A stretch of 64,000 nt of DNA, taken from NCBI GenBank assembly GCA_014904845.1, contig MU119234.1, positions 248,001 to 312,000 on the forward strand, given 5' to 3'. The DNA comes from Acephala macrosclerotiorum. Lineage: Eukaryota; Ascomycota; Leotiomycetes; Helotiales; Mollisiaceae. The notes under the pieces are model-generated. The model did not search any database, was not told where the DNA came from, and was given only the letters and a program-made list of their open reading frames with translations. Of this stretch, positions 34,731 to 46,856 are shown piece by piece (position 1 is the stretch's first letter; every line of letters starts with the position of its first letter). Made by a program: the position numbers and the translations under genes.

Positions 34731-36405
34731 CTACACTTCTTGCACATGCTCCACCGAGCTCTCCATCTTCTCCATCCCCGGCGACATCTGCCCACCAACA
34801 TTCGCGTCAACCCCATCAAACAAAATCGCAATTTCCTCCAACGTCGGCCCCCTCGTCTCAACATAAAAGAAATAAATAACCAGGCACTCAATCACCAAAA
34901 CAGCAATATATACAAAATAAAACTTCCACTCCAAAGCCGCCAACCCAATCGGATTAACATACTGATTGAAGACACCACTCAACGCAGTGAATACAAAGCA
35001 GAGAGTCAATCCCTTAGCTCTGATATGGAATGGCAAGATCTCAACCGTGTAGCTTACCGTCAATCCTGGCCAAGCAGCGCCAGCTGTGCCGTAGAAGAGG
35101 AATATCATTGCGAGGACCGCGCTTCCGGCAGATGTGCTGCCAGTTTTGGCGTACACCGCACTGCAAGCAGTCCAAACGGTGAATGAGATCAGCATACCGA
35201 CTCCGGAGAAGAGGAATAGCGTTCGGCGGCCGACACGGTCGACGAGGAAGGCGCAGGCGAGCGAGACGAGCCAGCACCAGATTGTGAGGCCTCCATTGAT
35301 GAGGGCTTGTTTCCTTGAACTTGGACTGTATTAGCAATGCAGCATTGGTTCAGTTTGAAATACTCACTCAGTGATGCCAATCGTCTTTAATATGGAAGAC
35401 AGATAGTATGACACGAGACCGTTCCCAGAGCATTGAGAAATGATAGCGGTGAAGATGATGAGGAAGGATCGCTTCCGGTTGCCAGGTGTGCGGAACAGCT
35501 CGAGCCACCCACTGCTATGCGCAGCTTCTTTCTCCATATGTAGCGTCTCTCGGATCTCGGCGAATTCCCACTTCACAAACTCATCGCCTTGGTCTCCATT
35601 CGCATGATACTTAGTCAATATCTTCAACGCCTCATCATCTCGTCCCTTGCTGATTAGCCAACGAGGCGATTCTGGGATGAAAAATATGGCCAGCAACTGG
35701 ATGCCAGGCATTAGACATTGGAGACCGGTTGGAAAGCGCCATTGTAGATATCCGGATAAAGTTGTCAAGGTACCGTATGTTGTCCATGCAGCGACAATGG
35801 CGCCGAGATACCAGAGTGTATTATATATTGTCGTTACCTTTCCTCGATGTTTGGGGTGTGCGATCTCAGTAATCAGCAAAGGGCAAGTCCCGTTGCTGAT
35901 GTTCGCACCGAAGCCAATGAAAAATCGTCCTGCGAGATACATGGGAACAGGATTGTCGGCGGGAGGGAAAGATTGAATCAGTGCTCCCATGAGGATGAAC
36001 AGACATCCGATGGCTGTGCCCACTCGCCGGCCGAGTATGTCTGCGATGTAGGGGGCGAAGATGAGAACTGCAAGGCCGCCAAAGCCGGGCATTGCGCCGA
36101 TTATGCCGAGTCGAGAACCTATGGGGTGGTGGAAGTCTAGTATTTTCGAGTCAGTGGAATTTGAGTTCGGACTTCGAGGTGAAGGAATGCACACAGTCTT
36201 GCCATGTATTCATGGTTTGTAGGCCATTCAAGACGCTGCCATCGCATCCAAGAGTTGTGGACCCGAGGAAGAGGAAGGTCATCATGGAGTAAAGTTGTCG
36301 AAGATACTGCTGCTTCCACCAAGGGAATTCGGAGCCCTTTGGAGGGATGAAGTTCGCTTCATTCTGGACGGTTGCGTTTGTATTCTTCTCGGATTCTGTT
36401 GACAT
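34731..36405 (-). CDS. MFS sugar transporter (hexose/lactose permease-like)
   Basis: Three exons, 36405-36195, 36136-35368 and 35325-34731, with introns of 58 and 42 nt, give 524 aa. Sugar-porter signatures are present: ADILGRRVG (loop 2-3), FIPESPRWLISKGRDDEA (PESPRWL at the end of TM6), DRVGRRTLFLFSGVG (loop 8-9) and YFFYVETRGPTLEEIAILF (the family C-terminus). About twelve membrane segments are visible. Splicing restores TWQDYFHHPIGSRLG in extracellular loop 1. The fungal clade with this look takes up lactose or other oligosaccharides. It neighbours a Zn2Cys6 regulator and a GH35 beta-galactosidase-like gene, which supports a galactoside substrate (inference). Confidence 0.9.
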
Positions 36406-37069
36406 TTTGCTATGAGAGATTTGAAGAACGAATCTGTCCCTCGAGTTTAAGGTATCTGGGAAAATGGTGAAGAAGACTGCTGATCACTTCTACCTTGATG
36501 GAAATCGAAGTTATACTTATACATGACGACGATGCAAGCCCTATTCTGATGTTTGATTGAAGCCTGGTTTTCAGATTACATTGGAAAATGACCGAGAACG
36601 TGGCTTTGGGACGCAAGGGACAGATCCGAAGTATTTCCAGTAATCCGGGGTCAAGTGAGTTGTGGAGGTGGGGGGAAGAGGGGAAAGTGGGGAAACTCGA
36701 ATTCTTGGACGCTCTCATGCAGTGTGGAGTACCGAGATCGCATACCGCGTAGGACGCCACCAGCAGGGGCAATTTTAGCACCTGGGAAGCGATATCCGGA
36801 GAAATCGCGAGACGAGCTCCTCATGCAATTCCAACAACTTGGAAGACCCTTCAATGTACCCCAACCGGGGGCCCTTTATGAACAGATGAATTTTCGTACC
36901 CCGCACTGCATTGCATTGCTTAAAAGCCCGACACGAAAGGAAGGGGAGTACTGGAAGGCTTCTCCCTCCGTCAAAACCCACATCCGAAGAGTTTCCCTTT
37001 ATAACCTCGCCTCAGATCCGAGTTTTATCCCATATCACTGTCCCACTACCACGGTTTTAAGTCACGTCA
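36406..37069. other. Divergent promoter between sugar transporter and regulator
   Basis: A 664-bp intergenic region shared by the minus-strand transporter and the plus-strand regulator, suitable for joint control. The ORFs here (36410-36781, 36655-37128) are out of frame with both genes and resemble nothing known. Confidence 0.45.
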
Positions 37070-38678
37070 ATGGATCAAACGGACCAAATCACGAAGCCAG
37101 TTCGGAAGCGGACATCAAATGCCTGTGATGCATGCAGAGCTCGGAAAGTGAAGGCAAGTCGCCCAACTCTTTCTCGGATCCATTTTAACATTGTTCCCAG
37201 TGCTTCCGAGAAGGATCAAGCTGCCGAGCATGTCTTGAGTTGGGATTGTCTTGTACACAGAACACGCCCAGGAGGCGACGTGGACCACTAAACACGTGCG
37301 TTTACTCAAATCAGGACTCGGGATTGCTTCCGCTAACACGATTTCAAGTTATGTTGAAGGCCAGAGACAAATTGGGTCCCAAATCGGACCATCAGTCACT
37401 TCTCCATCCCTCTTTTCCAACTCGCCAAGTGAACCACCCGCTGACATTCTGGATCAACTCGGACCACCTGTTCTGATCAGGCAAATAATCGATGATTGGT
37501 TTGAGTTGATCCACTCAGTTGCCCCGATACTTTATCGTAGCCATTTTTTGAAGCGACTGTCAAACGGAGACTCGAGGCATGATCCGGAGTTCTGTGGTCT
37601 CGTGATCTCGGTATGTGCTGCAACAGTCGTAAGTTTGAAGAGGAGAAGCTCTTCACATTATGGAGCAGTGACTTTTGACCGCTGTGTGGAAATTATTAGT
37701 GAAAATCGGCTTTTGGACAGTGGCCAGATCTTTACACTAGAATGGTGTCAAGCGAAATACAACTTGGGTGCTGCTCGTGGAGGCGAGAAGGGATTGGATG
37801 ATCATCCGGGATTCCGATTCATGAGTGAAGCAGTCATGGGCGTCAAGTATCTGATCTACTATAAGTTGCCAAACATGACTATGTTGGAGCAGCAATTGTT
37901 GAAGCGACTTTATTGGTTGATATTTGCAGGCCTCTGGTATGTATCCTCGCTGCGCTAGGTTAATCTCAAAATGACACCAAACAGCAGTATGGAAATGTTC
38001 GGTAGGCCATATATCGGACTGCTTACTCCACAAGACAGCATCCATTCACTGCGGCCGCTCGATCTTACAGACACAGAACTTGACCCGCACCTCCCGTTTG
38101 ACAGTCCGTGGCACGGAGACACAATGTCCTACATCCCAGGTCTCAACCATCTCTCCAACCTCTTTCTCCTCTGGCATTCGAGTCAGCAAACTCACAACAA
38201 TAATCCAACGGGCATCCAAGAGCATATAAATCTGGTCCAGAGAGCTCTCGATGATCTGCCAGCAGAATTACGTTGGCGAGGCGGCCTCTCCCGTCCACCA
38301 CGCAGCAACTTCGGCACTGATGTTCAGATTGCAAACCTCTACATCACGCAACTTCACATCCGGTCCAATCTTCTGGAGCAACTGGATAGATCCACGAGAG
38401 GGCAGTCGGACCTCAGTACCTCCCAAAACATCATCGCGCAGCGGCAGAGTGTTGTTGAGGATTCGTTAGAGATCTTGTCTCACATGCCAAGAGAAACTCT
38501 GGAAGCTAATGGGCACAGTCTCGTTCCAAAAATCAGAGACATAGGTGCTGCATTGTTGGATGAGGTGAGGATGGGAGAGAGTCCAGTGATAGTCAGTAAG
38601 CAAGCAAGAGTGGACTTGGTGAGGTTGTTGGAGAGACTTGAGACATTAGATTTCAGGCCCGAATTCTGTTATACCTAG
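37070..38678 (+). CDS. Zn2Cys6 transcription factor, sugar-cluster regulator candidate
   Basis: Four exons, 37070-37153, 37201-37295, 37349-37937 and 37986-38678, give 486 aa. The first intron has a GC donor (AAG|GCAAGT...CCCAG). Only this splice builds a perfect zinc cluster: CDACRARKVK, then CFREGSSCRACLELGLSC, i.e. CX2CX6CX6CX2CX6C. The basic stretch RRRRG follows. The middle region (VLIRQIIDDWFELIHSVAPI) is the fungal-specific transcription factor domain. The start ATG at 37070 is followed by a short basic N-terminus (KPVRKRTSNA). It lies between a sugar transporter and a GH35 gene, so it probably controls them. Confidence 0.85.
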
Positions 38679-38817
38679 TGAGAGGCGGCATGGGTGGTTT
38701 TACCCGCACTGAGCTTCGTCTGCACAAGTGGCAATTCAATATAAACTGGTGAGGGAGGTTGAAGTCTGGCATTTCTAAGCTCTATTGCTCTCGAATGCAC
38801 AATGTGGAAAGACAAAT

Positions 38818-40581
38818 TTAAAAGTCATCCTCCTCCTCTTCGATACTGTACGCCGTACATTCAGCAATCATCGTCCTCGACGGGATAGTGACAGCTATGG
38901 GAAATCCACCATAATCTGGGTCCTCATTGGGCATGATATAAAAGCTCCCACTTCTCGTCTCATCACCATTCGTGATCCGTGCAGTGTGCAACTGTCCCTC
39001 CGCATCAACGGTCTTCTCTTCCGAGTACAGGATGCCCGTAAAAGTAGACCTGGGATTTGTGCTCTTGAAGGTGACTTGGAAACCCCAGCCTATCAGCAGG
39101 AACTTTCCATTTCCTTGATGGATGACCATTCCAGCTCCAGGACCAGGCTTGCCAAACACGAAAGCACGATCGATGGTCAGTTCGAACTCTCCAAAGCTGC
39201 GTACCCACGGCTTCTCAACCTTCATTTCCGAGACTTCGTCGAAGAAGAATCCCATGATGTCTTCTGGTCGATTAGCTTGAGCTTCCAATACGATACTGCT
39301 CACGGAGTTGAGAAGTCCGTAATGTTTGGTGATTGGGCTGACACTTGCTTCCAGCGAGTCGATGCCGAATGGCGAACACCCAATACCCAGATAAGTGCCA
39401 TATGCGAGCCATACTCTCCTAGCACCCCTTTCGTCTCTTCGCTGCTCCGGAATGAACAAAGGTTGATTATGATGTCGATACTGCTTGCACACCTCCTCAT
39501 AGTCATGGAAGTAGAGATCTGGTGCAATAAAGTCCAGTGCAGGAGCATTCAATTTCCACACATCCATCGTGTGAGGAACTCCTCCGCCTGAGGGGTAGAT
39601 GCCTGCTTTCGCGCCTCCGCCGACAACAACTGGAAGACCTTGAAGATCGAGGACTGAGGGGTCGTCGAAGTTCAGCCAGACGTTGGTGTAAAGTGGAATA
39701 GGATACTCGGCCTTTCCAGCAGCGGCAACTTTTCCGACGTATCGTGAGAAGACATCGGCCATGAACATCTCGTCTGCATCAACACCTTTTCCAAAAGCAT
39801 CCTCCCAGGTTGCCACCCCAGCAGTGAGCTTCACAACGTTCGGAAATCGTTTCCGGAACAGAGAGTGAACTTCTTCATCACCATACTGACACTGCAAATA
39901 TGAAATAACCTCTGCCGGAACAGCCTGCTTGAATTTCTCGTTCGCGAGTCTTGACCGATCTCTCGAGTCTCCAAGCAAACCCGTCTCGTTCTCAACCTGC
40001 ACCATTATGACCGTCTGATGATCCGAATCAAACTCCTTGAGATGTCTCATCAAAGCCGCAAACGCCCTCCCATCCGCCCTCCACCCCTCCTCACAAAACG
40101 GACTGACTAACTCCAACGTTTTCATCACGCCTCCAGCCTCTAGCGTATGAACTCTCGGAAACCGTTTCACATCTCCCTTCACCCATCCCGGCGCGTACGT
40201 ACTCAAAGCGTTCTTGAAACTTCCGAACCAAAGCAGCACGAGCTTTATATCGAACTCTCTCGCTTCGAGGATAATTTGGTCCAGAAAAGAGAAATTGAAC
40301 TGTCCTTCGACTGGCTCGATCATTTCCCATGTTACGGAGCCGAGAAGTGTGTTGATGTTTGCTGCTTTCATGTTGGGCCATACGGTGCGCATGTATGCTG
40401 AGTCAGAGAGGGAGGAGTTGTGGAGTTCGCCCGCGAGCATGAGGAATGGCTTGCCATTGACGACTAGCTGGCTTGAGGTTTTTGTTTTGCGAAGGTGGGG
40501 GATTGTTTTCTCGGAGTTGATAGTAATGGGACGAGGAACCGTGTAGGCCGCATCTTGCGAAGGATCTTGTTGGAGAACCAT
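38818..40581 (-). CDS. GH35 beta-galactosidase-like enzyme with DUF5597-type C-terminus
   Basis: Single exon of 587 aa from ATG 40581 (MVLQQDPSQD). A longer in-frame start exists upstream (for example ATG at about 40761), but the extra residues look like translated leader. GH35 features: LAGELHNSSLSDSAYM near the start, NINTLLGSVTWEMIEPVEGQ, and MVQVENETGLLGDSRDR, where the Glu of QVENE is the acid/base. LFIPEQRRDE holds the likely nucleophile. The C-terminal half matches the DUF5597 domain of bacterial-type GH35 enzymes. No signal peptide, so it is likely intracellular, matching import of intact galactoside by the nearby transporter. The bacterial-like architecture and absence of introns raise the possibility of transfer. 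Confidence 0.88.
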   Translation of the reverse strand: MVLQQDPSQDAAYTVPRPITINSEKTIPHLRKTKTSSQLVVNGKPFLMLAGELHNSSLSDSAYMRTVWPNMKAANINTLLGSVTWEMIEPVEGQFNFSFLDQIILEAREFDIKLVLLWFGSFKNALSTYAPGWVKGDVKRFPRVHTLEAGGVMKTLELVSPFCEEGWRADGRAFAALMRHLKEFDSDHQTVIMVQVENETGLLGDSRDRSRLANEKFKQAVPAEVISYLQCQYGDEEVHSLFRKRFPNVVKLTAGVATWEDAFGKGVDADEMFMADVFSRYVGKVAAAGKAEYPIPLYTNVWLNFDDPSVLDLQGLPVVVGGGAKAGIYPSGGGVPHTMDVWKLNAPALDFIAPDLYFHDYEEVCKQYRHHNQPLFIPEQRRDERGARRVWLAYGTYLGIGCSPFGIDSLEASVSPITKHYGLLNSVSSIVLEAQANRPEDIMGFFFDEVSEMKVEKPWVRSFGEFELTIDRAFVFGKPGPGAGMVIHQGNGKFLLIGWGFQVTFKSTNPRSTFTGILYSEEKTVDAEGQLHTARITNGDETRSGSFYIMPNEDPDYGGFPIAVTIPSRTMIAECTAYSIEEEEDDF

Positions 40582-41684
40582 TTTGACGGATTTCTTCAAT
40601 GGAGTTGTTGGTGGTCCTTTGTAGCAGATCGATAAATTTAGGAGCGTGACTTTAGGGTTAAGAAGGAATGAATGTAGCAGATGAAATACAAGAAGAGACA
40701 ACTTTGTTCGGCTGAGAGTCCTCAAAGCTGAAAAATAAAGTTCCGCAGAAGCCGACGCCATATCATCAGAACACGATGTATGTTTCAAGGCTAATCTCTT
40801 AAGTTGCTTCCGCATATACTTCGGATGCGTAAGAAGCTGGGGGAAATACATCCGAGGTTTTTCCCGACCCCCTCGGTTTGGCGAATGCAAGACGACAGGG
40901 ATTCTCCGTCCTCTATATTCACGTGATCCTGATTTTCTGTTGATTGCAATACCCAGAGCGACTCAGGGTCCTAGAACGTATAGATTAGCGAGGCAAAACT
41001 TGAAGGCTTGTCATTTTCGTTTTATCAAGTACTCTTTTTGCGTTCGAAGCGAGGCCCTGACCTGACTTGGAAGCATGAGCTGTCGGATGAATATCTTTCT
41101 ATCTTCCATCGTATTATCCAGAATGAAAACTTATTAATAGATCATACGTCTCACGTGTTTTCAACGTTGTACTATTGACATAAATCTCGATCCTTTCAAG
41201 TGATCTCACGTCATGTCAAACCTCCCAACGCTAAGCGCCACATCCGCCTCCATATTCGCCGTTCAAACGACACAAAATAGGCATCTTACAATTCTCCGAG
41301 GTGACTTGAGATTAATTCAGCCCATTTCTGTATTTTTAGAGAAGGATGCTTGATGTGCAACAAAAAAGCCAGCCGTCATTGGAAACAGAGGTATCACGTG
41401 GGCCTCGACGAGATGAGGTAAATATCGATAAAAATTTGTGATTATGGGACTCGTGAATTTGTATCAGAGTAGAAGGAGGACTGGAAACATCGTGTTGACG
41501 AATATGCCATGTGATAGGTAGGAGCAGTTCAAAAATATTAAAAAGTAATGCGTGTTTCATTGTTGCAAAAGACAGTCCATAAAGCCGAGCTGTCGTGGGC
41601 GAAGCTTTCGAAGTCTAGATCGAAACTATATTCTGCATCAAGATCGTGTAGTGTGTTTCTTGGAGGATTGGCCAAGACAGTTGT
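40582..41684. other. Intergenic region, no recognised gene
   Basis: The promoter of the GH35 gene and the 3' flank of the membrane-protein gene. Short ORFs only. Confidence 0.4.
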
Positions 41685-43584
41685 CTAATAACAATTCATG
41701 CCCTTCTTCAAAGTTTCGACCTCATCAAGTACTCCGAAGCCAACTCTTCTGATCGGTTCATGGTCGTTGCCGTTCCTATTGAGAACCCCGAACATAAGCT
41801 TTGTATGCTTAATCTCTTTTCTAAGAGGCTTAGTCGCCAAAGACGAGCCCATGGTCATGTTGTCCAGAGTTTCGTTGCGTGTGCTGCATAAGATAGAGGA
41901 AAATGATGTTCCATGACTGACACCATTGACCAACAATGCTTTGATTCCAACGAGAGCACTAAGAATAGTGACCAAAATGGCTGTTCCATACGCCAGTGCC
42001 AGATTGTACTTATTGTAGGCGTATATATTGATGTTGGATTTGAAGTTGACGGTCGTGTTGATGCCTTGGGGTAACCATGTTCTGTCCGAGCTGAAATAAC
42101 TGAGAGTCAAGTTTCGAGACAGCTCTTCGATCAGTTGACCCATCGTCAAATTCCTTGTCAGTGCTTTCTCAAAGGGTGGAATAGCAGCGTCGGAAATCCC
42201 ATTGCGTGACATGTCATCCGTCGACTTGGTGCTTAATGCCGCGTATAATGACGTCTGCACAATCCTCGTTCGAATTGATATGAATGCGGTATCCATTGGC
42301 CAGAGAATTCCGCTCAACCAATTTGACATCGCTTGGCCATGAGCGTAATGGCCGTCGCTCAGATTGTGACCAGTGTACTCAAAACTGTATGGGTGGTTGA
42401 TTGTTTGCACAGTACCTGTGGAGTTAAAGGTCACATTGAAGAGAGTATCTTCCACCCCACAAGAGTAGTAGTCAGTATCTGACTTCACCCATATGTATTT
42501 GCTAAATTTCTCAGCCATTCCTTGGCAGAAGAATCCAGCGCCGTTGACTCCAGCTGTGTCTATGACGCAGGCATTGAGGAAATCTGTATATTGCGTGTAA
42601 TTAGCACCTGAGTCGACGAGCATGTCATCCTGTGGGGTGAAAGCCAGGAAGGATACGTAAGATTGACCAGTGATACTCGTAACGACGTTCGTAAGGTTGA
42701 GGACCCGGTTAATGACAGCGGTTATGTTTTCTTGTGCCATGGCACAACGTAGAGATGGCGCCGAAAATTCTAGGGAATATTCTGCAGATGGAGAGATAGC
42801 AGCCATTGGTAAGATATCTAGGCTGGAGGCCGTAGCAGCGAGTAGGCGATTCAAAAAAGGGGAGACACCGTTGTCAACCGTGTTCATGTCCGTCTGCGCG
42901 TTGATTTCTGTTGTATAGAAAAGAGTTGAGGTATTTGCGTAATCAACCATAGGTACATTCGTGGTGGTTGGTGTCACTTTGGTCGTTGTAACTACTGTCA
43001 GGGTTGCAGGAGTAATCAATGCTGATAGAGGCATAAGCCTAGAATAACGCATTAGCACTAATAAAATTATAGACAGATAAGTCTACTGACCATATTAGAG
43101 CTGCGAGCAGAGCTCCCAATTTGACATTGGATATAAAAGACAAACTGATGAAAGAAGATAAGTCGTTGATAGCACCAAATGTTGCATCGAGTCCAGACAC
43201 GGAAATTGGCTTCCTTCCCATCGTAGTCCAGATATGTTGCTGGTAAGCTATAGATATAGAAGCTGCAAGGCAGGTCTTGGAAGCAAAGGCGAAAGCTATC
43301 CCATATCGTATTTGCCATTGTTGACTTTTGCGATCCCATTTCGACTCGTCAGTTGCCACTGACGTTCCAACAAGCGAATTGTAGTAAGCATGGTGCCAGA
43401 TTGCCACTCCTACTCCGGCAGCAAGTAGCCCTACCATCTTGGCCGGAGCTTTCCAGTTTACACCCCATTTGACTTGCCGTAGTTGGCGCTCGAAGTGCGA
43501 CCCGAGGACGACATCGTGACTTGAAACTGTGGAGTATTTTGAGTCCTGAGATTTCGAATCGACGGCCTGATTGATGAATGACAT
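41685..43584 (-). CDS. Fungal multi-pass membrane protein (formylmethionine deformylase-like in name only)
   Basis: Two exons, 43584-43091 and 43038-41685, with a 52-nt intron, give 615 aa. The start ATG at 43584 begins MSFINQAVDSKSQDSKYS. Hydrophobic segments occur near residues 55-75, 110-130, 150-170 and 530-555, with a large extracellular domain between them that carries many NxS/T sites and several Cys. The C-terminal tail is basic and cytosolic. This topology matches a large fungal family of unknown function often labelled formylmethionine deformylase-like, a name that has no catalytic basis. No lesions are seen. Confidence 0.75.
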
Positions 43585-45377
43585 CGAAAAGAAGAAGGCT
43601 AATGGTGAGTTAGGATGTGTAATTCTTGTCTTTTTAGATAGCAACGTTGTACTTAAAAGAATGGAAAATGGTGAAAAGATACTGTAGAGAAGTAGTGATA
43701 TTTGTGGTAGTACAGTACACAAGTTCTTTCCCGTGTGCTGGAACATTGGGAACGTCCCTTACTCGCTGCACGAAGCCGTTCAGCCAAGAGTTGACAACTC
43801 TCAGTCCCACCTCCATAGCCTCGATTCTGTCCCCTGATTTTCGTATCAATGAACAGGGTTTCGTGAGCTCCGATCAATCCAGACTGATCAACTGGACAGC
43901 GTAACACTACCTCGGACGGTTGCGTCTCCCATGCTGCAAACACTTCCTCATCAAAAGCATTGAATTCAAAGCACTCAAAGTTCTTTATAACCAGAGTCAA
44001 CATTCGTATTGTGTTGGACACAATATAACAAGCAGTTGGTTGACCTCTTATATTGCAAACTAGGCAAGTTAATGGGCTGAAGAATGCATTAACATGGTTA
44101 ATAGAGACTGTGATTTCAGCACTAGGCTTTTGCACCACCCTCGGGTACATTGATTCTCGACCACGAGGACACTGGTGTCGCACCCGAGTGGCGAGGCACA
44201 GTCAAAAAAAAAAACTGCATGAATCAATCGACCTTGATTCCCGAGGCTTGTAAGGCAGATTTTGGAGTCTCTGGTCTAGAAGCAGGTAGATAGGAAACCC
44301 TTCTGCAGGAGCCAGGCTCTTCGTACTAGAGGCAAGGTAAAATAGAACAGTGACGAGGAGTTGCGCGAAGGGCAACGAAGTAGCAGTGTGATGTGAACGA
44401 CAAGGGGACATGTAGATGTTGTGCGCTGCAAGCAACTTGAATGTAGATAGCGATTGGAGGTTTATTTATTTCAGAAGCGAGAAAGGGGGTATGGAAGCGA
44501 GCACGTGAAAATAAATCTCCAGCTCAGTAAGATGGAACAGGAGGATTTCTGGGGAGGTGCGAGTTTGTTCCTAGATCTGCGTACGCACGTGAGATATCGA
44601 TCAAGGACCTTCATCAAAGATTCAATTCGACCTTCTAGAGCGAGTCTCACGTGCCCTAAGCGCGACTCCTGTCAGAGTGTTTCAGCGTAAGGATAATTTT
44701 AACGCTGAAATTTGATGCGTTGTGAATGACCGAAGTTTTATTTAGAGTCATTTATTTTTAAATGCCATTTTTGCGATGTGCAACAGATCTTTCGTTTGGA
44801 AGTTAGGGCCAAGAAAGAATGAGGTAGGACTGAAAGAAGGAGAAAGGTAGGTGTCACGTGTGGTTATTTGGCTTCGAGTGCACAAGAGAGCATGAGATCT
44901 TGCTTATGCAGTATAATACCGCAGTTCTTCGAGATCTCAAGTGAACATTATTGATATTCTTATTTCCGTCTTACTCTGAAAGCTTGCAATTCTCGTGATG
45001 TTCTAGCTTTAAAATAGCGTCTTTTCGCTAATCACGACATTCTTTTGTCAGCGTGCACTTCATCGAATCTTCATCTTCTATCTCCTCACCCCAACTCCTA
45101 ATAAAGTGACGAACATCAAGCTCTTTCTGTTCAATGTGCGATTCTCTCCTCCATTTACTTTTATATCAGCGTCCGATAGCCTTACGGCTATTCTGACGAG
45201 TTGAACCTGGGGCGTTTTCATTGGACCAAATATCGTTCGGCTCGCTATCACGATCTCAAACTGCAGCGTCATCACTGACCGCGCAAGGATTATCACGTTT
45301 CTTGCTCACCCCTCGAAGTCTATATTCCTCATTCCAGGACAAGAGCCAATGCTCATCATCGCTCAACCTAACGAACT
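43585..45377. other. Intergenic region with weak ORF
   Basis: A minus-strand ORF at 43653-44183 (176 codons) has a partly protein-like stretch (FDEEVFAAWETQPSEVVLRC), but I found no family and no introns. The remainder is AT-leaning sequence and the promoter of the HET relic. Confidence 0.3.
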
Positions 45378-46527
45378 ATGTGGTTGATTCACACTTTCTC
45401 ACTGGCGCTTGAGTCCGTCAGTGATCCAGAACAACATTAATTAGTATTCAATTCTATCACGTACATGGGAGAGATGAGGGGATTTTCCCCCCAGGATATG
45501 GCCGATCTCGACCGAGCGAATGGGAGGCCAGTTTCAAGAAGATCGAACAAACTTGCTGCGTCGCCCACACTCGCGGTCTCCCTTACACCTAGGTCGATAC
45601 CTGCTGCACCGATAAAAGCAGCAGTGCCGAGCTCACGGAGGCTATCACTCATTATTCCAATGGTACGAGAAAGCCAATGTCTCCTTCGTGTATCTGTTTG
45701 ATTATAATGTTCCTATGCCAGAAAATGATATTTCCAGTTGCTGGTGGCTTTCAAGAGGTTGGACACTGCAAGAGCTCATTGCCTCGCGAGTGACTGAGTT
45801 CTATGACAGGAACTAGAGAATTTTTGGAGATAGGAAATCTTTCTCATCTCAGCTTCCAGACATCACTAGAATTGATGCTAAGGTCTTGAAAGAAAGCGAC
45901 ATGTAGCCACTTCGAATGGAGGCGTCTGCTTCCAATCCGAAGACTATTAGCTTTACCGACTTCCAGGCAATCAAGATGGAGCTCGTCCATCTTTTCAAAG
46001 TCGGAATCATGATAAACTGTCCTTCATTCACATATTCTTTCAAACCCATTCCAGAACATCTGTGAGGTTCCTGCAACGGCACTTTCATCACTCATGGAAC
46101 CGCAGACTTCACGGGTATGTTTGAAATTACTATAGCCACCGAGCATCGACCTTGAGAATACCCAGTGATCAAGGTTGTGTTTCTTCTCAAAGACACGGGA
46201 AGATCATTGGCCGCTATCTTCAGCACCGAACCCGAGGATGGTGTCTTCGATCCGTTTGACGTGCTAGAACATGGCAACTCGAAAGATCCATATTTGTTAG
46301 ATGCTGCTCTATTAGCGGTACGTCCTCTTCTACAAGGAGATCTACCCGCACTAACAAGCCTCATCGGTTTTCTGAGATCCAAATTTCGCCATCCATATGG
46401 TGTTGTTAGTCTAAGCCAGAAAGACATTGAGCGGTTAACGATTGAAGTCACTTTGAATAGGGGGCACAAGCCTAACAACATTAATATTCCTTATAAGCTT
46501 ACTTTTGAGCTCGATAATGCTTACTAG
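45378..46527 (+). pseudogene. HET-domain protein, multiple premature stops and frameshifts
   Basis: The start ATG at 45378 reads MWLIHTFSLALESVSDPEQH, the classic beginning of a fungal HET protein. Frameshifts then pass through YSILSRTWE, FSPQDMADLDRAN and KKIEQTCCVAHTRGLPYT-stop-VDTCCTDKSSSAELTEAI, then SLFQWYEKANVSFVYLFDYN and SRGWTLQELIASRVTEFYDR. Those are the HET-domain blocks in order. Stops include TAG where Trp is expected (twice) and TAG where Gln is likely, all CpA-type transitions, and two TGA (from CGA). After the HET domain a single frame continues to 46527 through two stops. It includes VIKVVFLLKDTGRSLAAIFS and DAALLAVRPLLQGDLPALTS, a domain I do not recognise. HET proteins mediate vegetative incompatibility; this copy is dead. 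Confidence 0.75.
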
Positions 46528-46856
46528 AAGACGTATAGGTGAGAGGATGAAAACAACAGAACACGAAAGACGAGGGACACCCAGTCGTGCAAAGGATCAT
46601 CACTGATGTCATTTTGCGTTATTCCAAACAAGCAAAACAAAGCGCTAGTGAAATCATGAAGGGCCTGTCAATGAAGTACGGCAATGACTCCGAAAATATG
46701 TACAAGAATGAAGCGAATTGCTGGCTCGCGGAGCGACCTCCAGGCTTTCCTTCATAGCTAGGATCCACCCCCCTCCATCCGCCAAAGTCAAGATCAAACA
46801 CTCTTCGCCAACATCCTTCACCAAGTATTCCTCCAAATAGGCACCCTTGTCGACAC
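46528..46856. other. Short spacer between HET and AA9 relics
   Basis: The 3' flanks of two convergent relics. Nothing recognised. Confidence 0.4.

Noticed and set aside
38818..40890. Longer GH35 start (extra about 100 residues)
   Set aside because: The upstream residues do not resemble GH35 or a signal peptide and look like translated leader; ATG at 40581 fits the family start better.
43653..44183. 176-codon minus-strand ORF as a gene
   Set aside because: No family resemblance, no introns, and codon use like surrounding non-coding DNA; only a short stretch looks protein-like.
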